From Promethearchaeota archaeon (GTDB taxonomy: Archaea; Asgardarchaeota; Lokiarchaeia; Sigyniarchaeales; SOKP01), in NCBI GenBank assembly GCA_016840695.1, contig JAEORV010000142.1, positions 1 through 5,492 of the forward strand: a stretch of DNA of 5,492 bases, given 5' to 3'. Positions 1 through 4,435 of the stretch are shown here, piece by piece. Each line of letters starts with the position of its first letter. Within the stretch, counting starts at the first letter, position 1. The position numbers were made by a program, and so were the translations under genes. The notes beneath the pieces were generated by a model. It was not told the origin of the DNA and did no database searches. It saw only the letters and a list, made by a program, of their open reading frames with translations.

Positions 1-38
1 AAGACGCTTGTATCGAAGAGCTTGTTTTTTATAAGTAA
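1..38 (+). CDS. Possible 3' end of an upstream gene (partial)
   Basis: The frame starting at base 3 reads DACIEELVFYK and stops with TAA at 36-38. The codons are mostly purine-first, as in the real genes here, and a pyrimidine-rich stretch (about 42-57) that could help termination follows at once. Another frame stays open to base 93, but its translation (many Leu, Phe, Ser, Lys) looks like AT-rich non-coding sequence. Eleven codons are too few to name a family. The product is unknown and even its being coding is a judgement from composition and position. Confidence 0.3.
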   Translation, partial: DACIEELVFYK

Positions 39-66
39 ATCATTTCTTATCCTTTATCAAAAATGT

Positions 67-83
67 CACAACAGATTGTTGTG
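67..83. repeat. Perfect 7-bp inverted repeat, possible operator or hairpin
   Basis: CACAACA-GAT-TGTTGTG is a perfect palindrome with a 3-base spacer. Its arms are richer in G and C than the surrounding AT-rich sequence, so it is less likely to be chance than the AT-only palindromes nearby. It lies about 145 bases before the first dehydrogenase start and 28 bases after the possible upstream stop. It could be a binding site for a dimeric regulator or a small RNA hairpin at the end of the upstream transcript. No T-run follows directly (the nearest starts about 20 bases later), which weakens the terminator reading. Confidence 0.4.
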
Positions 84-154
84 GCTCAATTAGATCAAAC
101 TATTTTTTAGTTTAGTAAAAATACATGTCAATTTGGATCATCAATTTTTTATTT

Positions 155-178
155 TTTTATAGATTTAATAATATAATT
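155..178 (+). promoter_or_regulatory. Candidate promoter region of the first dehydrogenase gene
   Basis: An AT-only stretch with TATA-like elements (TTTATAGATTTAATAATATA) lies about 50-70 bases before the ATG at 227. A TATA box here would give a short leader that contains the Shine-Dalgarno-like AAAAAGGATGA at 207-217. A second candidate, CGAAAATTTAAAATA at 187-201, would put the transcription start almost at the ATG and so leave out the Shine-Dalgarno-like site. I cannot choose between them from sequence alone. Confidence 0.3.
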
Positions 179-226
179 TTACTTTTCGAAAATTTAAAAT
201 AAAATTAAAAAGGATGAAATTTAAAA

Positions 227-1399
227 ATGGCTGATAAAAAAGTAGCTGTCATTGGTGCTGGCTTGATGGGTAATGGGATTGCTCAGGTATCCATAATGGC
301 GGGATATAACGTGGTTTTAGTTGACATTAAAGACGAATTCGTAGATAAAGGTTATGCTAATATTGAACAAGGCATTAAGAAGCTTGAAGCTAAAGGTAAA
401 TTAGGTGAAGGAGTCACTGCTGCTGATGTTATGGCTAAATGTGTAAAATCAATTGATTTAGCATCTGCTGTGAAAGATGTAGATATTGTTGTCGAAGCAG
501 TAATAGAGAAGATGGACATCAAGAAACAAGTAGCTAAAACCGTGATGGATAATGGACCATCTCATATAATTTTTGCCTCAAACACCTCCACAATGAGCAT
601 TACTGAAATTGGGAAGGATTGTGGTGCCCCAGACCGTGTCTGTGGATTACATTTCTTTAATCCCGTACCATTGATGAGATTAGTTGAAGTAATAAGAAGT
701 GCAGATTCTTCTGACGAAACTATAAACATCATAACAGAATACGCAAAAGTATTACCTTGCTTAAGAGGAAAAAGATATATCGCAGAAGTGTTAAAAGATC
801 GTCCGGGATTTATAGTAAATCGTCTTAACGCTCCAGCTCAAATTTACATGAATTGGGTGTTTGACACGGCTGCAGAAAGAGGCATTCCTTGGGAACACAT
901 CGAAGGAGATGCTGGCAGTTTAATGCCAATGGGACCATGTGTTCTTACTGATTATGTAGGAATTGACACAGCAGTTCATACACAGAGATATTATGCCGAA
1001 ACTCTCTCCTCTGATTTTGCTCCGGGAAAAGTTCTTACGAAATTCATGGAGGAGGGTAATTTAGGTGCTAAAACTGGAAAGGGATTCTTTGATTGGAGTC
1101 AAGGAAGACCAAATCCTGATAAATCAGTGAAAGCGGGTCTCTTCAACATTGAAAATACGATGGCAATTCTATTAAACGAAGGCTGCCGTATCTTAGAAGA
1201 GGGAATTGCAAGCGGATTTAAAGTAATCGATGATGCTAACATGGCGGGAATGAACACCCCTGGTCCTTTTGGAGCAGGGAAAAAACAATATGCCAGATGG
1301 TCAGAGATGCTAGAAAAGCTAGCTGATGAGACGGGAAAAGAATACCTTAGACCTTGCGAACTAATGAAATCAGGCGAATTCGCTAAAATGCGAAAATAA
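227..1399 (+). CDS. 3-hydroxyacyl-CoA dehydrogenase, long archaeal type (copy 1)
   Basis: This enzyme oxidises (S)-3-hydroxyacyl-CoA to 3-ketoacyl-CoA with NAD+, the third step of beta-oxidation; it is reversible and cytoplasmic. An N-terminal Rossmann domain (about 4-186) carries GAGLMG at 10-15 and the acidic ribose-binding Asp33. The catalytic set is visible: SNTS at 118-121, His142 in LHFFNPVP, Glu154, and Asn198 in PGFIVNR. A first C-terminal helical domain (about 191-292) has MGPCVLTDYVGID at 235-247 and NLGAKTGKGF. A second, related one (about 308-390) has NEGCRILEEGI and the MGP-like NTPGPF. Single-domain bacterial and mitochondrial enzymes have about 280-310 residues. The 390-residue layout matches the dehydrogenase half of archaeal fused dehydrogenase/hydratase proteins. 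The start at 227 follows AAGGATGA about ten bases upstream; the ATG at 214 is out of frame and stops after six codons. Chain-length preference cannot be read from sequence. Confidence 0.95.
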   Translation: MADKKVAVIGAGLMGNGIAQVSIMAGYNVVLVDIKDEFVDKGYANIEQGIKKLEAKGKLGEGVTAADVMAKCVKSIDLASAVKDVDIVVEAVIEKMDIKKQVAKTVMDNGPSHIIFASNTSTMSITEIGKDCGAPDRVCGLHFFNPVPLMRLVEVIRSADSSDETINIITEYAKVLPCLRGKRYIAEVLKDRPGFIVNRLNAPAQIYMNWVFDTAAERGIPWEHIEGDAGSLMPMGPCVLTDYVGIDTAVHTQRYYAETLSSDFAPGKVLTKFMEEGNLGAKTGKGFFDWSQGRPNPDKSVKAGLFNIENTMAILLNEGCRILEEGIASGFKVIDDANMAGMNTPGPFGAGKKQYARWSEMLEKLADETGKEYLRPCELMKSGEFAKMRK

Positions 1400-1459
1400 A
1401 TCAACGCATTTTTTTTCTTCTTATTTTTTTCTTTTTTTTTTTCTAATTTTTTCAATTTC
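1385..1459 (+). terminator. Hairpin plus long oligo-T terminator after copy 1
   Basis: AAAATGCG (1385-1392) and CGCATTTT (1405-1412) form a perfect 8-bp stem with a 12-base loop. The loop contains the TAA stop codon at 1397-1399. The stem runs straight into T-runs of 8, 7, 11 and 6 at 1409-1416, 1424-1430, 1432-1442 and 1447-1452. Archaeal RNA polymerase terminates on T-runs alone, so the tract would be sufficient and the hairpin is an addition resembling a bacterial intrinsic terminator. Confidence 0.7.
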
Positions 1460-1461
1460 TT

Positions 1462-1476
1462 AAAAACTTTTAAGTA
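1462..1476 (+). promoter_or_regulatory. Candidate BRE/TATA promoter of the second dehydrogenase gene
   Basis: TAAAAACTTTTAAGT has an A-rich BRE-like part followed by a TATA-like TTTTAAGT centred near 1471. Archaeal transcription usually starts about 25 bases downstream of the box, which here is close to 1497. That would give a leader of about 40 bases holding the Shine-Dalgarno-like site at 1522-1531. The sequence is AT-rich throughout, so other boxes are possible. Confidence 0.35.
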
Positions 1477-1479
1477 TTG

Positions 1480-1495
1480 TTATCATTAGTGATAA
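1480..1495. promoter_or_regulatory. Inverted repeat between candidate TATA box and start site, possible operator
   Basis: TTATCA-TTAG-TGATAA is a perfect 6-bp inverted repeat with a 4-base spacer. It lies directly downstream of the candidate TATA box and upstream of the predicted start near 1497. A bound dimeric repressor there would block polymerase recruitment. The arms are mostly A and T, so chance occurrence is possible, and no second copy was found in the window. Confidence 0.35.
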
Positions 1496-1521
1496 TTAAT
1501 ATTACATGTAATTACAAAAAA

Positions 1522-1531
1522 AAAGGTTGAT
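1522..1531 (+). promoter_or_regulatory. Shine-Dalgarno-like site of the second dehydrogenase gene
   Basis: AAAGGTTGAT lies 8 bases before the ATG at 1540 and resembles the archaeal GGTGA-type ribosome binding site. It supports this start. Similar sites precede copy 1 (AAGGATGA) and the hydratase (GAAAGGTAA). Confidence 0.5.
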
Positions 1532-1539
1532 AGTAAAAA

Positions 1540-2712
1540 ATGGTTGATATTAAAAATGTTGTCATTATTGGTGCCGGTCAAATGGGTAATGGTGCCGGTC
1601 AAGTTGCCTTGATGGCTGGTTATAACGTAACCATGGTCGATATAAAGGATGAATTTGTTGATAAAGCTGTTTCTAAAATAGATGAGGGTATAAAAAAGCT
1701 TGAAGCCAAAGGCAAATTAGGTGGAGGGGAGACTGCGGCTAGCGTGATGGCGAGATGTAAGAAATCCACAGATATTGCATCTGCCATGAAGGACGCCGAT
1801 ATTATGATTGAAGCCGTGGTAGAAAAAATGGATGTTAAGAAAGAAGTATTTAAAGCTTGTGGAGAAAACGCTCCTCCTCACTGCATTTTAGCCTCAAATA
1901 CGTCTACAATGAGCATTACTGAGATTGGAAAAGCTTCCGGAAGGCCTGATAAGTGTATTGGAATCCACTTTTTTAATCCCGTGCCTTTAATGAGATTAAT
2001 TGAAGTGATTCATAGTGATGATAGTTCAGATGAAAGTATTAAGATTGGCTTGGAATTTTCACAATCTTTACCCTGCCTTAGGGGGAAAAGATATATTGCT
2101 GAAGTCTTAAAAGATAGACCTGGATTTATTTGTAACAGGATCACCGCTCCAGTTGGCATCTATAGTGGTTACGTCTACGATAAGTGTGCTGAAGAAGGTA
2201 AAACCTGGGAACAACTTGATAACGATTCTGCGGGTGGTGCAATGCCTATGACAGTTTTAATCGATTATGTTGGAATTGATACGGTTTACCATGGCGCAAA
2301 CTATTATGCTAAAATGCTTTCTCCTGATTTTGCTCCCAGTAAAACTATTACAAATTTCTACGAATCTGGCAATTTAGGTGCAAAAACGGGAAGTGGTTTT
2401 CACGATTGGTCTAAAGGGAGACCGCAGCAAAATAAGAAAGCTGGAAAAGCTCGCATATATAAGCTTAAATATCCATTAGCAATAATGTTGAACGAAGCTT
2501 GCAGGGTTTTGGAGGAAGGAATCACGACGAGTTGGGAGATAATCGATAACGTGTTAATGGCAGGAATGAACATGCCTGGTCCAATGCGCCCGAACTTAAA
2601 TAACTCCGCTAAACAGTGTGAAGTTTTAAATGAAGTTGCTGACTTAACCGGGAAAGATTATTTAAGACCATGTGAATTGTTGAAATCTGAAAAATGGGTT
2701 GATATGAAGTAA
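1540..2712 (+). CDS. 3-hydroxyacyl-CoA dehydrogenase, long archaeal type (copy 2)
   Basis: This is a paralog of the preceding gene with the same length and domain order, roughly 60% identical by eye, and the same NAD-dependent 3-hydroxyacyl-CoA oxidation is expected. It keeps GAGQMG at 11-16, Asp34, SNTS at 119-122, His143, Glu155 and Asn199, so it should be active. The second helical C-terminal domain is also present (about 308-390, NEACRVLEEGI, ending YLRPCELLKSEKW). Two conserved places differ from copy 1: GIAQV after the glycine loop is GAGQV, and the MGP motif of the first C-terminal domain reads MPM (235-237). Synonymous differences inside identical protein blocks show that the duplication is old and held by selection. 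The copies may differ in chain length, stereochemistry or direction of use; this is inference. A 140-base gap with terminator and promoter separates it from copy 1. Confidence 0.95.
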   Translation: MVDIKNVVIIGAGQMGNGAGQVALMAGYNVTMVDIKDEFVDKAVSKIDEGIKKLEAKGKLGGGETAASVMARCKKSTDIASAMKDADIMIEAVVEKMDVKKEVFKACGENAPPHCILASNTSTMSITEIGKASGRPDKCIGIHFFNPVPLMRLIEVIHSDDSSDESIKIGLEFSQSLPCLRGKRYIAEVLKDRPGFICNRITAPVGIYSGYVYDKCAEEGKTWEQLDNDSAGGAMPMTVLIDYVGIDTVYHGANYYAKMLSPDFAPSKTITNFYESGNLGAKTGSGFHDWSKGRPQQNKKAGKARIYKLKYPLAIMLNEACRVLEEGITTSWEIIDNVLMAGMNMPGPMRPNLNNSAKQCEVLNEVADLTGKDYLRPCELLKSEKWVDMK

Positions 2713-2730
2713 TAATGATGTTAAAACCTA

Positions 2731-2747
2731 AATTCTTTTTTTTCTAT
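2731..2747 (+). terminator. T-rich terminator after dehydrogenase copy 2
   Basis: A run of eight T at 2736-2743 inside a pyrimidine-rich stretch starts about 20 bases after the TAA at 2710-2712. No stem of note precedes it. It fits archaeal T-tract termination and suggests that the hydratase gene is transcribed mainly from its own promoter. Confidence 0.5.
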
Positions 2748-2765
2748 ATATCTCTACTCGAAATT

Positions 2766-2780
2766 TGAAAATTTTTAATT
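2766..2780 (+). promoter_or_regulatory. Candidate BRE/TATA promoter of the hydratase gene
   Basis: TGAAAATTTTTAATT combines a GAAAA BRE-like part with a TTTTTAAT box about 60 bases before the ATG at 2837. The predicted start, near 2802, leaves a leader of about 35 bases that includes GAAAGGTAA at 2822-2830. A related string, CGAAATTTGAAAA at 2759-2771, resembles CGAAAATTTAAAA at 187-199 before copy 1. In such AT-rich DNA the assignment is tentative. Confidence 0.35.
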
Positions 2781-2836
2781 GAAAAAATGATTACACAATA
2801 TATTCTATATTAAATAAAATTGAAAGGTAAAAAAAA

Positions 2837-3778
2837 ATGGATTATGAACACATAAAAGTAGAACTTCCTACTGTGCTGGACAAAGATGGTAATGTTGAAA
2901 GACAAGGAACTGTTGACGGTAATTACGCAAAAATTATACTCAATAGACCCGATCGATTGAATGCGTTAACTGAGCAAACAGTTTCAGAGATATCTCATGC
3001 TTTAAGAGAATTCGAAGTCGATTCTTCTGTGCGTGCTGTAGTTATTAGAGGTACAAAGGATTTTACAAAAAAACCAGCCTTCTCTGCTGGTGCCGATTTA
3101 GCAGCAGCTTTTAGTAAGGGATTAAATCCGGGCATTCCAATGCACATGAGTCAAGCAATGAGAAATAGGCATCGCGATTACGACGAAATAGAACAATTTT
3201 CTAAACCTTTACTTGCCGCAGTTGACGGATTTGCGTTAGGTGGAGGATTTGAGATTGTATTATGCTGTGATGCTGTTATTGTGTCTGATAGATCTAAACT
3301 CGGTTTACCTGAAATTAACCGCGGTATATTCCCTGCAAACGGGGGAGTTACGAGATTAGCAAGAATAGTTGGACTTAATAGAGCAATGAAAATAGCAATG
3401 TTTGGAGAGCCTATTGACGGTCAAACTGCTGTTGATTGGGGTATTGCTTCCTGGATCGCACCAGCCGGTGATGAGTTTGAAAAACTAGTTGAAGAGAAAG
3501 CCAAATGGTTAGGTGATGCTGCCACTACGTCTTTATTTGTAATAAAGAAGTGTGTTAAATTTGGAACCCGCAACATTCAATTAGGAACAATAATGGAGCA
3601 AATGGGTTTTGGCATTAACAGTGCATCATTTGATTCAAAAGAAGGAATTATTGCCTTTAATCGTAAAGTAAAATGTCCAAAATGTAAAGGAAAGGGTAAA
3701 CTTGAGGACGGTACTCAATGCGATAACTGCGGTGGTCGCAGAAAGATAAAAGACACTCCACACTTCAAAGGAATTTAA
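2837..3778 (+). CDS. Enoyl-CoA hydratase (crotonase family) with inserted zinc knuckle
   Basis: It is predicted to add water to trans-2-enoyl-CoA, giving (S)-3-hydroxyacyl-CoA, the substrate of the two dehydrogenases upstream. The crotonase core (about 25-275) has NRPDRLNAL at 36-44, the oxyanion-hole segments FSAGADL (82-88) and ALGGGFE (133-139), and both catalytic acids of true hydratases, Glu139 and Glu159 (GLPEINRG). The tail is unusual. After AFNRKVK come Cys280, Cys283, Cys295 and Cys298 in a CxxCxGxG and CxxCGG arrangement like the DnaJ cysteine-rich repeats; then the protein ends in PHFKGI, the usual crotonase end motif. At 313 residues it is about 50 longer than the roughly 260 usual; the additions are this insert, a longer N-terminus and a stretch around 92-112. 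The ATG at 2837 is supported by GAAAGGTAA just upstream. The hydratase call is firm; chain length and the purpose of the knuckle are unknown. Confidence 0.93.
   Translation: MDYEHIKVELPTVLDKDGNVERQGTVDGNYAKIILNRPDRLNALTEQTVSEISHALREFEVDSSVRAVVIRGTKDFTKKPAFSAGADLAAAFSKGLNPGIPMHMSQAMRNRHRDYDEIEQFSKPLLAAVDGFALGGGFEIVLCCDAVIVSDRSKLGLPEINRGIFPANGGVTRLARIVGLNRAMKIAMFGEPIDGQTAVDWGIASWIAPAGDEFEKLVEEKAKWLGDAATTSLFVIKKCVKFGTRNIQLGTIMEQMGFGINSASFDSKEGIIAFNRKVKCPKCKGKGKLEDGTQCDNCGGRRKIKDTPHFKGI
3674..3754 (+). other. DnaJ-like zinc-knuckle insert within the hydratase tail
   Basis: Residues 280-306 of the hydratase hold two CxxC pairs separated by 11 residues, with the glycines of CxxCxGxG after the first pair and GG after the second, and a basic end (RRKIK). 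Four cysteines in this spacing normally bind one zinc ion. Sequence before (AFNRKVK) and after (PHFKGI) reads as a continuous ordinary crotonase tail, so this looks like an in-frame insertion, not an end-to-end fusion. Confidence 0.75.
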
Positions 3779-3815
3779 ATCTTTAAAAATTTCTTTATAT
3801 TTTTTTCTTTTTTTC
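3779..3815 (+). terminator. T-rich terminator after the hydratase gene
   Basis: Starting soon after the TAA at 3776-3778, the sequence is almost pure A and T, with two runs of seven T at 3800-3806 and 3808-3814. This is a typical archaeal oligo-T terminator, and it separates the beta-oxidation genes from the GNAT/hydrolase pair. Confidence 0.55.
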
Positions 3816-3820
3816 AAGAT

Positions 3821-3831
3821 ATACTATAAAT
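3821..3831 (+). promoter_or_regulatory. TATA box of the GNAT/hydrolase pair, probably leaderless
   Basis: ATACTATAAAT lies about 30 bases before the ATG at 3861. With the usual spacing of about 25 bases from box to start, transcription would begin only some 5-10 bases before the ATG. No Shine-Dalgarno-like site is present in the gap, which fits a leaderless or nearly leaderless mRNA. This contrasts with the three genes upstream, which all have such a site. Confidence 0.45.
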
Positions 3832-3860
3832 TTCTAAGAATATTATCAAATCATAGAATC

Positions 3861-4415
3861 ATGCTCAACGAAAAAGTAGTCGAAGAAATAAATGAAAACG
3901 ATCTTTACTTGAGAAAGATATCTATAGAAGATGCTGGGTTTCTCTTCGACAGCTTGAGAAAAAAAGAAATTAACCAATTTTTATCGTTAGGACCTTTATC
4001 GTCATTAAAACATTCACATAAATTGGTCGAAAATTACCTGCAATCGTGGAAGAAATACAACCAGTTCAATTATATTATAGAAATAAATGAAGGAAATGCC
4101 CGAAAAAAAGTGGGTTCGATAAGTTTATGGAGCTTGAATTGGTTGCACAATCGAGCAGAGGTGGGTGTTTGGTTAGCAAGTCCAGAATATTTTAATATGG
4201 GTATCGGGACAAGAGCTGTAAACCTTATTAAGAACGTGGGTTTCATTCACTTGAATTTAAATCGCATAGAAGCTCATACTGCGGTTGAGAATGTGAACTC
4301 TATTAAACTATTTAAGAAATGCGGCTTTAAAGAGGAGGGGCTATTGAAAGATTATATTAGGCTTCAAGGAGAGTATCACGATGCAGTTGTTTTAGCTTGT
4401 TTAAACAATATTTAA
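3861..4415 (+). CDS. GNAT-family N-acetyltransferase, RimJ/RimL-like
   Basis: It is predicted to transfer an acetyl group from acetyl-CoA to an amine, possibly a protein N-terminus or a small molecule. The whole 184-residue protein is one GNAT domain of the RimJ/RimL (Acetyltransf_3) type: LYLRKISIEDAGFLF at 15-29 as the first strand and helix, KVGSISLW (83-90), the core strand AEVGVWLASPEYFNMGIGTRAV (99-120) with the acetyl-CoA pyrophosphate loop MGIGT, and NRIEAHTAVENVNSIKLF (134-151) with KKCGFKEEGLLKDY after it. The length is usual for the family. No ribosome binding site precedes the start and there is no in-frame upstream alternative that looks better, so a leaderless transcript is likely. 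It probably forms an operon with the hydrolase 20 bases downstream. The substrate cannot be predicted; the family is used for ribosomal proteins, polyamines, antibiotics and others. Confidence 0.88.
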   Translation: MLNEKVVEEINENDLYLRKISIEDAGFLFDSLRKKEINQFLSLGPLSSLKHSHKLVENYLQSWKKYNQFNYIIEINEGNARKKVGSISLWSLNWLHNRAEVGVWLASPEYFNMGIGTRAVNLIKNVGFIHLNLNRIEAHTAVENVNSIKLFKKCGFKEEGLLKDYIRLQGEYHDAVVLACLNNI

Positions 4416-4435
4416 AAAAGATCATTTGAACAAAA

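Noticed and set aside
31..50. Imperfect palindrome ATAAG-T-AAAT-C-ATTT-CTTAT near the possible upstream stop
   Set aside because: The loop would be one base with a bulge in the stem, so it is not a good RNA hairpin, and it is AT-rich.
39..226. tRNA, small RNA, CRISPR or riboswitch in the left intergenic region
   Set aside because: No cloverleaf, repeat array or GC-rich structured element is visible; only the 67-83 palindrome and AT-rich promoter-like sequence stand out.
214..234. Upstream mini-ORF MKFKNG overlapping the copy 1 start out of frame
   Set aside because: Its ATG is part of the Shine-Dalgarno-like AAGGATGA and it has no ribosome binding site of its own. The six codons are best explained by chance.
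1099..1455. Minus-strand open frame of 118 codons
   Set aside because: It lies antisense inside dehydrogenase copy 1, and its N-terminus is just the complement of the oligo-T terminator (a Lys/Glu-only string). It has no recognisable domain.
2715..2768. Small ORF starting with two ATG codons after copy 2
   Set aside because: It runs through the T-rich terminator (Phe repeats) and has no ribosome binding site or family resemblance.
2797..2811. Palindrome AATATA-TTC-TATATT before the hydratase
   Set aside because: The arms are pure A and T in an AT-rich gap, so chance is likely. It does not match the other inverted repeats in sequence.
3635..3817. Minus-strand open frame of 60 codons
   Set aside because: It is antisense to the hydratase zinc-knuckle region and starts in the complement of the T-rich terminator. 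Its hydrophobic look comes from AT-rich complement sequence.
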